Below, piece by piece: positions 17,496-30,090 of a stretch of 64,000 bases of DNA. The DNA comes from Cloeon dipterum (taxonomy: Eukaryota; Arthropoda; Insecta; Ephemeroptera; Baetidae): contig NC_088790.1 in the NCBI RefSeq assembly GCF_949628265.1, forward strand, positions 5,832,545 through 5,896,544, written 5' to 3'. Each line of letters begins with the position of its first letter. The stretch's first letter is position 1. Position numbers and translations under genes: made by a program. Under the pieces are notes generated by a model. That model did not search any database and had not been told where the DNA came from. It saw nothing but the letters and a program-made list of their open reading frames with translations.

Positions 17496-18052
17496 GGTGC
17501 TGCCTGTCGGGCCCTCTCTGAGGCCTAAAAGGCCCGATATTTATCTGTAATCAACTATCCTCCCTGGACTGTCCAGAAGAAAACACTGCAGCAGAAGCAG
17601 CAAATAATGAGCAAAGCAAAAGTCCACAGCATGTGTTACGCCCCCTCGATCAGCTGTGACGCAAAACCTTAACGAGCTGTCCGAGTATCGGGCGCAAGTC
17701 GGGCGGCAGTAAGGAGAGTAAAGGTAGGAGATGCGAATAAACAGACAGAGTCACCAAAAGAGGGGAAGGGGTGGGGGCGAACAACCAGCGAACAAGCGAC
17801 GTTCACCCCCACCCCTTCCCCTCTTATGGTGACTCTGGCTGTTTATTCGCATCTCCTACCTTTACTCTCCTTAGGCGGCAGTCGCTGGTCGGGTCGCGTG
17901 ATATGATGTAGCCCAAGTTGTGGTCAATGAGAGAAGAATAATAATTAGATTTTGTTGAACTGGAGTTTGGAAAGCCGAAAGTCACGAAAGCCAATTGTGC
18001 GTTTTTTGATGTTTTAAATCAAATCCGTCGAGAGGGGCAGGGGCAGGTCCTG
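17496..18052. promoter_or_regulatory. divergent OPA3 / PIG-L promoter region
   Basis: The only space available for promoters of the two head-to-head genes. It contains a 164-base hairpin MITE (17710-17873). No TATA box is obvious. Confidence 0.5.
17710..17873. mobile_element. hairpin MITE, hAT-like, 164 bp
   Basis: Near-perfect inverted repeat. It starts TAAGGAGAGTAAAGGTAGG and ends with the complement. The arms are about 75 bases around a short GC-rich loop. It is flanked by an exact 8-base direct repeat GGCGGCAG (17702-17709 and 17874-17881), the target-duplication length of hAT elements. It carries no ORF. The terminal motif matches the element at 55594-55821. Confidence 0.92.
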
Positions 18053-19063
18053 ATGGTCCATAATATGGACGAGGCTAGTGTTTATTTGTGGGAGTGGGCA
18101 TGGGCGCTTGTGCTTTTGCTTGGGACCTACGCTTCCCTTGGGCTCATTCACTATTGGACTCGAAGAGGGACACCTTGTCCGGTCCTTGAAAAGGCGCAAA
18201 GGGTGCTCTTATTGACTGCCCATCCAGATGATGAATGCATGTTTTTTGGACCCACAATATTAGGCATTTTGGGACGTGGAAAGTCTCCCAAGAGACTGTT
18301 CCTCGTCTGTCTCTCTACAGGTTTGTTATTTGGTGCTATTAAATTTTTCTGATAACTTTTACTTACATTGATTTACTAATTTGTATTTCAGGGGATCAAG
18401 AAGGGCTTGGCGCCCAGCGAAAGCAAGAGCTGAGAAAAAGTTGCAAGGTGCTGGGCATCAAAGAAGAGGATCTTTATATTTATCAGTAAATTTTTTATCT
18501 AATTTTGATTTAAAATATTTTGAGCTTGTGTCATCAAACAATTTAGGAGCTCTCGACTAAAAGATGGCTTTGAGCATGACTGGCCTGTCGACGAAGTTGC
18601 CTCGATCGCTGAAAGGCACATCTCGCAACTAGGAGTTGACCTCGTTGTGACTTTCGACAGATACGGGGTCAGCGGCCACCCCAATCACCAAGCGCTTTTC
18701 TATGGTGTGGCAGCCCTTCATCTCAAGGGCAAAATACCCAAAGGTACGTAAATTGCACCATAGTCAAGGCAAAATATTGTATTTTCCATAATATTAGGTG
18801 TCGAAGTTATGTGCGTCGAATCTGTGAGCAGATTGCGAAAATATGTTGGCCCATGTGATAGCTTACTCTCCAGTGCGGTCGGAAACCACCAAGTGGTTTT
18901 GACTCCCGCCGAAAGGAAGCGCGTCCTGGACGCAATGTTTTGCCACAAAAGCCAGATGGTGTGGTTCCGAAGACTGTACTTAATATTTAGTCGATACACT
19001 TTCCTCAACACGCTTTCACCTATCCATGCAGAGGCGCTGGAGCTGTCTCTCGCATTGGACTAG
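18053..19063 (+). CDS. PIGL: N-acetylglucosaminyl-phosphatidylinositol de-N-acetylase (PIG-L)
   Basis: Second enzyme of GPI-anchor synthesis: it removes acetyl from GlcNAc-PI on the cytosolic face of the ER. Exons 18053-18320, 18392-18485, 18547-18743 and 18798-19063 give 274 residues (human 252). One N-terminal membrane span is seen (WALVLLLGTYASLGLIHYW, about residues 17-35). It is followed by the LmbE/PIG-L metal site AHPDDE (residues 56-61) and the second motif GHPNHQA, which carries the other zinc-binding His. VTFDRYGVSGHPNH and CHKSQMVWFRRLYLIFSRY are family-typical. A second ATG at 18065 could also serve as start. AATAAA lies at 19205. Confidence 0.95.
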
Positions 19064-19204
19064 TATTGCCTTTGAACAGACTGACAGTGCACCACACAAT
19101 GTTATCTTTGCCGATTTTTCTTTTTTTTTATATATTTGATCCTATATAGTGAGCTCAAACTGCTGTAACGAACTGTTGACCTGCGTCTCTAAGGGGACTG
19201 CAAT

Positions 19205-19210
19205 AATAAA
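19205..19210 (+). terminator. poly-A signal of PIG-L
   Basis: AATAAA about 140 bases past the stop. The tail-to-tail gap 19064-19819 with the next gene holds both 3' UTRs and nothing else that I recognise. Confidence 0.65.
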
Positions 19211-19819
19211 TTTTCATGTAATTGCATAATGAGTCAGACTTTATTTACACAGGAACGCAATGTATTCCCAGACAAAGATTTTTCATCAATTTCAGCCAAG
19301 TTAAAATTCAAAGAAATGTAAATGTCCAAAGTGTATCACAACATAATTCTTTGGGCAACTGTTTACACCAAAAATGCTTTTAAAATAAAGAATTTCCTGC
19401 ATAATATGCTAACTTAGTTGTGATAAGGGTTAAGGGTAAAATTATCTAACTTTGATAAGTTTTCCGAGCAATAAAATTTATGGAATATGTCAACACTTAC
19501 ACATTTAAGTGCGACCAACTAGCAGCAACAATAGACTCTATTGATCTTACGTACAAAAGACTTAATAACAAACATAATTTAAATAGTTATCATGTTGTAC
19601 ACTACTTTGAGGATAACATCTTGTTTGGAGGAAGGAGTGCAATGTTGAGTGATTGCGGTAAAAATTGATTTGAGAAAGTGAAAAAGTGTTAGATCAACTA
19701 GAGATAAGATGGCTGCGGCATGTCACAATAGATGCCACAATTTCAGTGCAATTTGTGTTTGTTCATGCAACTAAATTTAATAATAATAATACTGCTCAAC
19801 GAGATGAGGCCACTTGCGA

Positions 19820-22800
19820 CTAGTGCTGAAGGCGCTTCTGGCGCTTGGCCACCTGCCTAGAGTGCTCCTTCTGGAAGTCCTCTTCTGTGAGCTTGAGACG
19901 CAGCATGTGCTGCACGAGGGCCTCCTCCTCAAGAAGGCCAGGCGGTGGTTGACGGATTGCTTCCAGTGTCTCGTACATGGTCGGACACCGCTTTAATCTG
20001 GGCTGCAGGCTGCCTTTCAGCAACACCAGGCCTACTTTGAATAACACCTTCACTCCTGAAATCATAAATTAAATTTCAGCCCAGTTAGCACAGCTTACAA
20101 TTATTAATTTTCCTTAACTTTTACAAAATATAACGACCTTGCCACTATCAGAAAGGGTAAACTATTTAAATATATGCACATTTCATCATAGTGAGTCATG
20201 AGCCTAATGGAACTATGAATAAAACATTTTTCCATTATTGATCATTTAATAAAGGCACAGAAATATGTCATTTCTTACGTCGCAAAAGCATAACTTTGCT
20301 GGGCAATGACACAATAGCTTATTGGTGTTTTCACGAGGGATTACATTATTATTTAATTATTGTTTATTCTTGCTATAGTTAAATAAATATTATGGTCTGT
20401 ATTTTTTTAGCACCATCCCGATTTATGGGGATGCTGTTAGGGTTCTATACAAGTTTGGTTTAAATCTGGAGAAATTGCGTTCACATATATGCAGGAATAT
20501 CTTATGCCAAAACATTTAGCATTGTGCCTAAAGATTCCCAATCAGACAGCCTGCAACTTAAGAGTTTCAACAACATTGTTTAGAATGATCCAAATTTTTG
20601 TAATTTTCGAATCTATTCTACAATGTTGCTCAAAGTATATATGTATTAATTTATGACATGCCTAGAACCTTTCAAGATGGTGTTTCTCTTAGTTTTCGAC
20701 ATACGCAGGGTCGAAGGTTAAAAACGAGTATTTCATATATTCCTAAAAAGAAAAATCAAAATTAAATCAATCAATATTACACTTGGGGTCACCCCCGAGG
20801 TCAGAAAATATCATCAGAAGAGGTAATAAATCGGCCCCTGGCGTCAACGATCGATAATATTCCATTTGCACATGTGACCACTTTACGGACGCCTGACATG
20901 CTCGATATTGGTACAATCTGCAAGATCTGAACACCATTGTAACTGCCAAGTCGTGAACTTTCAAAATATGTATGTTAAATTCGACCCTTTGGAAGCCATC
21001 AAGGCTCTCAGGCAACGCCCAGATGTGCTTCAAGCTTCAAATCTCGGTCGAATTACGGCAAATATGGAAACACTGAATTTAGTGTCCTGAAAAATTTCTA
21101 CCATTGAAATTCTTATCTTTTTTTTTACAGATATCATAATAACAAAATTTTCTCATTTTAGAGTAATGGTAATTCATTAACAATCGAAGAACTCAAAGTG
21201 GATTTAGACTCGCACAAGCATGATGTAGGGCCGTGAATCTTAAGACCTTTTGTTGAAAATGGCAAGTTATTCTTAAAATTAGAATCTTGTTCAAATTGAA
21301 AGGGGTCTGAGACATTGTTTTAGCCTCAGCGACCCGTTTTTCTATTAAAATGTAGTACTTCTGCGGAAAAATGAAAAGGTATTTACCCAATTTCTAAAAC
21401 TATCGTGATGACTGGATATGTGCGACATTTTTCTCGATTAATCTTTTACGGAATATCTTAAGAGGGATTTTCTTTAGCACTAAAATCAATTTATTGACTG
21501 GATCATTCTGCTGTTCAGGCCTAAGTAGACTTTTTTATAGAGAGAGAGCCTTATCTTAATAAGATAAGAGTAAACTGCTGAGCAGAAACAACAAACACAA
21601 AGCTTTAGAATTTTTCCATATTCAGTATAAAAGAGGCTCAAAATAGCACATTTCTGTTAAAATCGTCAGTGGTCAGCTTCAGATGTCAAAAATTACACAA
21701 AACTCTCACAGCAGCTTTATTTAAACTTCTGCTCAGCTCATTTTGTGGGCTATGCGCTCACCAGGTCCCAAATACACCGCTGAGAAGATAATATGGGGCC
21801 CGAGTGACTGCAGAGGAGTTTGGGCTCATTGCGGCCATTATTTTGCCTCCTCTTTGATTGAAACGCCAGAAATTTGTCCCTAAAGCTGCTGGAAGGTGCG
21901 AAAACTAGCAAGTGGCTAGTCTTCCAAGCCTGTTGAGCTATATGAGCATTTTGAGTCACTAAACTAACCACCTTTTTCCATCTCCGACATTGGGAAGCCA
22001 GTATTAGATCCCGGAACTGCTCAAATGTTTCCCATTGCTTTAACACTCCTGAGCACAACGCGAGCCAACAGCCTGGCTATTTGTCAATTGAAATTACTTT
22101 TCCAAATAAATCACGAGTCTACAAAAAAAAATCAAATGAAAGATACCTTCAAAGAGGAACATGTCCCACACTCTGAGCACTGTAGACCATGGAAGGGTTC
22201 TCGTGTAGGCACAAAGGAACCACTCGGTCATGTAAAGCACTGGCTCGATTTTTTGCCGCTTCTGAAAATAACAATATATATTTGCTTCAATTCCTGATGA
22301 CTAGATTTTGAACTTACAAGGTGGCGGTACACCTGTGGCGCGACCTTCTTCAGCAAGCCAAACAGAATGTCTCCATCGATCTGAATTTGCTGCATTCCGT
22401 GGCTGTAGTAGCCATTGAGGTATTTGTGGCACACGCTCACCAGGCACCAAAATGCCTGCTCCGTGGGCATGTGCATGAGCAGAAAAGCGGCGAGCGGCGC
22501 CTGCGCCTGGCAGTAGCCCACCTCAGGGTCGAGCACCGAAAACCCCTTCAGCACCAAGAAGAGTTCCTGCTGGCCAACACCGTTTTCGCTGCAGAACATT
22601 TCATGCTGAGGGAACTGCCGGTGCAAATCCTGCAAAACAATTTGTCAGTCCAACAATTCAGGAAAATTGAGCAAGGTTTACCTTTTTTATATCGTCCAGG
22701 CACTTGGGATCGCCAGGTTGTTCAGTCAGGGACTGGTAAAGCACCTTGTGCTTGTCTTGTAGAGCTTGAGCCCCGCAGAGAAACTGCCAGGCTCGAGGGC

Positions 22801-23936
22801 GCAGTGAGTGCGGGATTCCTTTACGACATCGCTTTCGAAGCTAATTGAGCACCAATATTAAAAGCCGAGTTTTTTGGGAGAAAGATTCTTACCTTGGAGT
22901 GTTTCTCTTGCATAAAGTAATCCCAATTAGAGAGCATGCGGAGCCATTTCTTTTCTCTGCTCAAAACAACTTCACGGGGCACTCTGAAACATACAAGTGG
23001 AGAGCAATAATTAGAATAATTATAGCGTGGGTTTTTCCAATCTCGAATTATTTAAATTTTTATTTTGACTTAATATGCAGATCTAAATATGGTTTGCATA
23101 AAATGATTCACTGCAATTGTTTGAAGTTCACAAAAAACCTTAATGAGTCATGTGTATGTGTCTGTGTTGTACATAATATGTATGTACAATTGTTTGCAGT
23201 TGTATTGTATAATTATGTTTTCATGCTCTAAAAAACGCCCATCCCATGCCCTTTAAATCGTTCTGCACCAAAAGCAAAACTTTTATAAATAGAACAATCG
23301 AATTAAAACAAATTGTTCATTGATAGATATACACCTCATTGTTTTATTACAGGATGAAGAGTACCCTGCAGCCCCTATATTCGCAACTAATCCAGAAAGG
23401 GTATATTTGAAAATTTGCAATGTATATAATTCTCAACCATTGTGAAATTCATAAAAATTGGGTGTTTGTCTTATGCCGTGACCCATAATTAAAACAAAAT
23501 TTAAATCATATCAACACGACGTGTAAAAAATAAAAAAATGAGTAAAATCTGTTAATTTTCTTATTGGTCTATGTATCATAGAGGGGGTACATTACGTTCA
23601 AGGATTAAATAATTAGATTTAAAGCATAATATATATACGGAAATTAATTAATTAACATGGAATTCAGTTCAGTAAATCCATTCATTTATAGTCGTTGGTG
23701 GGGGTGTAATGCCCGGAGCAAGTGTGGGTGTAATTGGCATAACAGAGTATCTAGTTTTATCATCGCATTGCATCAAATTTACGGATGTGAATAATGGTCA
23801 CTCACGGTGGGTGGTTTGTTTGGACATGTTCTTGTCCGAAGAATCCGTACTTGTCCGGTACGGTGGACACTATAGACCAGTCCTGCGAAGAGTCGTCCGA
23901 GCAGTCGGCCTCTGGTTGGGCCCGCGGGGCCGCCAT
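19820..23936 (-). CDS. wkd: TBC1D10/whacked-type Rab GTPase-activating protein
   Basis: RabGAP of the EPI64/TBC1D10 family. Known members act on Rab35 or Rab27 in endosomal and exocytic traffic. Exons (5' to 3' on -): 23806-23936, 22893-22983, 22682-22840, 22318-22629, 22147-22261, 19820-20055. They join in phase to 347 residues. The N-terminus carries the family motif DKYGFFG (human DKFGFIVG). [19 protein letters not shown] opens the TBC domain. [12 protein letters not shown] contains the arginine finger and [18 protein letters not shown] the glutamine finger. [30 protein letters not shown] and [16 protein letters not shown] complete it. The human proteins have long C-terminal tails, and this one stops soon after the TBC domain. 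The 2-kb last intron holds a retroelement fragment. Confidence 0.93.
21752..22090 (-). repeat. dispersed retroelement-like repeat, copy C
   Basis: Reverse-complement match to 42305-42660, sharing GATCTAATACTGGC and GTGGTTAGTTTAGTGACTC. It is more diverged than copies A, B and D and reaches further 5'. It sits in the last intron of the RabGAP gene in the same orientation as that gene and stops about 57 bases short of the neighbouring exon. Confidence 0.7.
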
Positions 23937-24527
23937 CACGCTTTACATTGCCCGATGCAGGACTAAATTACAGAAAAACAGACCCAGCCTTTGCAATACA
24001 AAAACAAATATGGCTCCCAAAACCAACACCTAGCGGATAAAATTTTATTTGACCGGTTTTAATTTAGATGAAATATCACAATCGGTTAATTTAGTCGGGT
24101 GAGGCTTTGGTCTGAGACTTTCTGAGCTTGATGATGGTTCTCATTTCTCTTGAATATATTTTATTTGCATTGCTCAATAAATTTCTAAATACATGGAAAG
24201 TTTTTGGTTTGTAATTTGAATTTGAATTGGCTATTAATTTATGTTAGGATATTGAACAATGAAATGGATTAAAGGAAGAAAGCAAAATTCAAAAAGTCAT
24301 AGGCTCTCACGGTTTAATTGTGAACGAACAAAAACCGGTTAAAAGGGTCAAAAGCGCCAAACTTCATTTTTAAAACTTGAGAGGCGCTGCATGTCGCCAG
24401 CTGTGGCAAATTCCACGTCTGTAAATCGGTCTACTTTAGTTTTCAATCAAAATTGAAATTCCGGCCGATTCGGCCTGAATGGATTAGTTTTAGATACGCA
24501 AGAGGCAAACAGCCAATTCAACTAACC
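23937..24527. promoter_or_regulatory. divergent RabGAP / Arl1 promoter region
   Basis: 591 bases between the start codons of two head-to-head trafficking genes, so it must hold both 5' UTRs and promoters. No specific motif is claimed. Confidence 0.5.
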
Positions 24528-25578
<1,051 letters not shown>

Positions 25579-25692
25579 CCACCACATTCCAACCTTCACC
25601 TCCCAAGCCAGGACACTACTTTCAATATTCTTTGTTTCCACTTTGTGTTGATTTTGTGCGTCTAGTGTGGATCTAATTTAAGTATAATGCTA

Positions 25693-25698
25693 AATAAA
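25693..25698 (+). terminator. poly-A signal of Arl1
   Basis: AATAAA about 115 bases after the Arl1 stop. Confidence 0.7.
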
Positions 25699-25855
25699 TT
25701 GTATGCACTGTAATAATGCGGAATTTTACATTTAAGTTCACAATCTCATCTACAAATTATTTTTCACCAAACGTGGAAAGTTGAATTCAGCTGTTATAAA
25801 TAATTCCTCTAGTACACCAGTTGCTGAAGTCCTTAGTGTTCAAAGTCGCCAACAG

Positions 25856-26192
25856 ATGGCGCCACCGCAAACTTTGGTAATAAATTTCATTTAAGGCACT
25901 TCCGCTGTTTCAGACTCAATCCTGAAACTGTGCACTCTTCTCTTAATATGTTTTCTTTTTGCGTGCTGAAAACCAAAATTAGTCCATCCATTCATCTTAG
26001 AAACGTGGGAAAATATTTCCAAAAAATAGTTTTTTTACAGTTTTACGGCGATTGGCTTAACGGATTTCGGTTTTCAGCACGTCAAGAGAGAAAGCATATT
26101 AAATTATGAATGCACAGTGGCAAAGATTGAGTCTGAAATCCCAGCGGGAGTGCCTTAAAGTTACATTTATTACTAGTATACGGTGGCGCCAT
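25856..26192. repeat. degenerate fold-back element
   Basis: Inverted repeat with outer ends ATGGCGCCACCG and CGGTGGCGCCAT. The imperfect arms include AAGGCACTTCCGCTG, TTTCAGACTCAATC and GTGCTGAAAACC in inverted order. Arms are about 130-150 bases around an AT-rich centre. No ORF and no clear target duplication. Probably an old non-autonomous DNA transposon. Confidence 0.75.
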
Positions 26193-26714
26193 CACTTTAA
26201 ACAATAAATGTCTGTAAGCTTGGCTAGACGGCCAGAGTCACGGCGGCTGCGGTGGCTGACCACGCGATCCAAAATTAGGTGAGATATATAAAAGGGAGAA
26301 ATGGAAAAACAGCCAACACAAGTTTTTTTCCATATTTAGGCAGTGCCAGATCGGCTAATCAGGCGAGGGTGGCGCTGGCCCGGTGCATACTGATTTAGCC
26401 GATTTAGCAATAAATTTGTCGTTTGGCGCCGGCCCCTCTGATTGGGCGCCCCCAACAGCCAAAATGTTAGCGTGCAACAAAATTTCTGCCTCATGCAGAC
26501 CGGCACTTTATATTATTAATTTATGTTCTCAGTTGGTTAAAAAGTCTCATGTCCTCATGTGTACCATCTTCATCTCCCTTCGTCCTTCAGTGTCTTCTGA
26601 GTCTCATGTAAAATAAAGGAAAACAGCAAAAATAAGCCTTATTATGTTGACTCCCACTATTAGCGCGAAAGTGAAATTCAATAAGCAATATGGCAGTCTC
26701 ACCATTTTTGCCCA

Positions 26715-26805
26715 ACTTACACTTCTCGCTAGGATAGGGATTAACATTTAATCTTCCCATCAGAGCGAGAAGTGTGAGTGAGCGGAAAGTGTGAGTCCCC
26801 CATAT
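26715..26805. repeat. inverted CTCACACTTCTCGC repeat
   Basis: CTTACACTTCTCGCT (about 26716-26730) faces the complement of two further copies at 26762-26799. The outer end reads ATATGGGGGACTCACAC on the minus strand. The same end and motif occur at 62127-62370. Confidence 0.65.
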
Positions 26806-27172
26806 GTACTTTTAGCGGCTATATATGCGATACGCCTGCTATGCGAATGATTTATTAAGAGAAAATAATTATCCCATACGATTTATAGTGTTGGAATAAT
26901 TAGCAGTACGCAATAAAATTGCCATTGCCACTGCACTGTCGCAGTTTAAGAGTTTAAAGCTCAAAAACTCGAACGGTACTTGATGGTACAATACACTACT
27001 TGCTTTCAGTGCTTTCAAATAACCGGTTGTTGCTTGTTGGAACGATTGCAACCACGCTTAGTTTCAAAAATTTAAGTTTATTATGGGCTGACAGGGCAAC
27101 TCTGCCCCAAATCAGCACACATCCATAAAGTAATGATACAATTATGTAGGAACAACATTTGGAAGGAAGTAA

Positions 27173-28714
27173 TTAATGGTAGCTTGAGAATATTGCTTCT
27201 TCAATTTTCTTCTTAAATGCACTTGAATTCTCGTTCATACACAAATTTGGTGAAAGACTATTCCAATGACGATAGCACTGCACTTGGAAGCACTGTTCAG
27301 GCACAGTAACATTTACACGCGGAGCCAGAAGCCTCAGTCGATGAGCTCTGGACCTGCCTATCAAGTCAACATCGCGCATGGGGGTAACATAACATTTTAA
27401 ATATTCAGGGCAATTATTGTACAAAATCTTATGTGTTTGTGTTAATACATGCAATTGACGTCTGTCTGTAATCTTTAAGATACGACACTTTTTATACAAA
27501 GATGACAAGTTTTGCCCGCGTTTGACGTCAAATATATACCTCATGAGGTTGTTCTGTAAAACTTGCAGCTTATTCAGTTGCTCCGCGCTAAGGTTACAGA
27601 ACACGATATCACCATAATCAAAATGGGGTAGCATTAGAGTTTTTACTAGTTTAATTCTTATTTTTTCTGGCGTGACATTTCGAAATTTTTCTACATTTTT
27701 AAGTGAACCATAAACTTTTTGAAATATTTTAGAAATTTGACCCACCCACTTCAGATGCTTGTCAAAAACAACTCCTAAATTTTTTACTTTGTCACTATAG
27801 TCAAATTCAACACAGCCAGTTTCCACTTCATCACTGAATTGAATTTCAGTGTCGTTCATTTTAACTTTACTTAACTGCGCCAAGTTTAGCTTTGAGTGCG
27901 ATCTCTCAGAGCCAACAACTAGCACCTGCGTCTTGCGCGGATTGAGCTTTAAACCGTGCTTTTCCGACCAGGCGACCACGTCGCACAAAATACTGTTCAC
28001 AACCGCAATAGCGTGCTCCAACTCCTCAGGCTTGCAATTAATATACAATTGAATATCATCTGCGTACATATGGTACTTACACCGATTTTGAAAGAGATAC
28101 ACTACGTCGTGGGTATAGACGGAAAACAAAAGCGGACCGAGCACCGACCCCTGAGGAACTCCGGCCTCGATGCGGACCCACCTTGAGAATTTTCCGTCCT
28201 TGTCACGAATCGCGTGTTCTCTCTCACTTAGAAAGTTTTTAAAAAAATTTAAAACTGAATCAGAAAAATTTAGCTGCGCCAGCTTCCTGAGCAGCAGAGC
28301 GTGATCGACCAAATCAAACGCCTTCGAAAAATCAAGGAAAACCATAAGGGTTACCTCACCACGGAAATTAGAAATCCGCAAGTCCTCAGAGATTTTCAAA
28401 AGCGCTGTGGTCGTGCTATGCTGCCTGCGGAAGCCGGACTGGAACTCGTCTATCACGTTATGTATATTTAAGTACGTAATCAGCTGGTCGTGGACGATTT
28501 TTTCAAGCACTTTAGACGCAGTGCACAGGACGCTAATAGGCCGAAAATCATTACAAGCAACCGCGTGTCTAACTTTAGGTAGAGGCATTAAAATAGCTTT
28601 TTTCCACTCGGACGGGAAGTGACCTGTTTGTAAAGAGGCATTTACAATATTTGTTAACGATGGCAAAATTGAGTCAGCTGTCAATTTAAGCATTTTGGTA
28701 CAAATTGCGTCCAC
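27173..28714 (-). mobile_element. 5'-truncated non-LTR retrotransposon with open reverse transcriptase frame
   Basis: A single uninterrupted frame of 513 codons holding most of a non-LTR reverse transcriptase. Visible motifs are VFLDFSKAFDLVDHALLLRK (motif A, with FxDxxxAF), EAGVPQGSVLGPLLFSVYTH (motif B), MYADDIQLY (motif C, YADD), and the thumb-side HGLKLNPRKTQVLV. The frame starts just before the conserved finger region (SEWKKAILMPLPK). The upstream endonuclease and gag-like parts are missing, so it is 5'-truncated near 28715. The 3' UTR runs down to about 27060 and ends in ATAATAAAC. Clade is Jockey/CR1-like by motif style only. Absence of frameshifts suggests a fairly recent insertion. 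Confidence 0.9.
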
Positions 28715-28762
28715 TCTTAGCTCACTTCTCTACTCAACATGATGTGATTCATGATTCATTGC

Positions 28763-28802
28763 CAGAGGCCGTCTCGGAATAAGAACTCCGAGACTGCCTC
28801 TG
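28763..28802. repeat. short hairpin
   Basis: Arms CAGAGGCCGTCTCGGA and TCCGAGACTGCCTCTG pair with one mismatch around an 8-base loop. The following CCTCTGATTGGCTGAAAAA recurs inverted near 29562-29580. Confidence 0.7.
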
Positions 28803-29865
28803 ATTGGCTGAAAAATGCTATTGCAACCAAGGTTAGACTCTCCTTATTGTTAGGTTAGACTTTCCCTGGACCTGTGCGACATTGGATTGAATTTTGAAAC
28901 CGTCATACTTTGCGATAAAAGGTAAATTTAACACCCTATCTTCGCAGAGTTAAGGGTATAAGTAGTAAAGTTTACTGTTAAGTCTTAAAGTTGGCCAAAT
29001 GCGTCAAATCGTTGATTTTGCCCTTTGCTCAAATCATACATTTAACTGTACTTAAACCCCTTACGACCAAACTTAGACTTTCCGACTTTTCATATCGGGA
29101 TATATACGCTCTGCTTTATAACATATAACGTGAAATTATAATATAACATGCCAAACATGGTCCAACGATAAATAGTGTGCTGAATTTTAGTTCAGCATTT
29201 CCATTGATAAGCTTTATTGTTGAACTACAGCGTATTGATGGATCAAATTGCGTAATATTGAATAATATATAAAATATTCGGCTTAAAATATGATTAAATA
29301 AGGAATTTCTAATATTGGCACTTTAATCAGCTGACCTCTTTGAGATGTTGTAGAATACGCAGCAATGGGAATAAAGTAAATTATTACCCAATAATTGAAA
29401 TCATTCAGATTGTCCAGATTGTTATATAAGGTATAATTATACTATTTGACTTTTCTATATGAGTTAGACTTTATCATTATCAGCCCCTGCTCACTCATTT
29501 GGAGCGTCCGTGAGCAAGCTAAGAAGTTCAGCATCCACTGGCAGGTGGCAGGACGTTAGCTTTTTCAGCCAATCAGAGGCCGTATTGGAGTTTGTTGCGT
29601 TGCCTGTTACACCCGCATGCAGAGGGAGGCGAAGAGGGGCGCGTGTCGGAGTTTTTCGTGGGCGTAACAGGCACTTTATTTTTATTGACGGTGAGAAAAT
29701 CGAACCGGTACGTTACAATCTGGTTACAATTCACCAGAGAGAGAAATTGCTCGGGATAAATGAAATTATGCTACCTACACCATGTGAGAGCTACACTTTT
29801 TAAGTCCAACATGAACGACTTTCAAAAAGACCAAAATTGAAGTTTTAAAGTCGTTTTACGAGTTA

Positions 29866-30090
29866 GTGTAACAAGTTATTGTTAATTTGTGTGATGAATA
29901 TTGGCATCATACACGTAAAATGAGGAAATAATACGACTATTTTCATTATTTTTTTAAATTATGGCATCCCTTATGGAGATGGAGAACGAATTTAAAAAAA
30001 TATATACAATGAACAAATTTGTATTAATTTCTCGTTTTACATGTATGCCAATACTCATCACACAAATCAACAATAACTTGATGTTACAAG
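29866..30090. repeat. fold-back (inverted repeat) element
   Basis: Left arm 29866-29934 (GTGTAACAAGTTATTG, TTTGTGTGATGAATATTGGC) pairs with right arm 30021-30090 with few mismatches, around an AT-rich 86-base centre. No ORF. Probably a MITE relic. Flanking duplications are not clear. Confidence 0.75.

Larger units (their letters stand above)
25579..27172. other. repeat-bearing spacer after Arl1
   Basis: No gene seen. It contains a degenerate fold-back (25856-26192), an inverted CTCACACTTCTCGC repeat (26715-26805) and, at its right edge, the 3' flank of the LINE. Confidence 0.55.

Noticed and set aside
22321-22848. 175-codon frame on the + strand
   Set aside because: It lies antisense to two TBC-domain exons and has no recognisable domain. 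The minus strand carries conserved motifs.
29510-29803. 97-codon + strand frame
   Set aside because: Lies in repeat-like DNA between inverted motifs and has no family resemblance.
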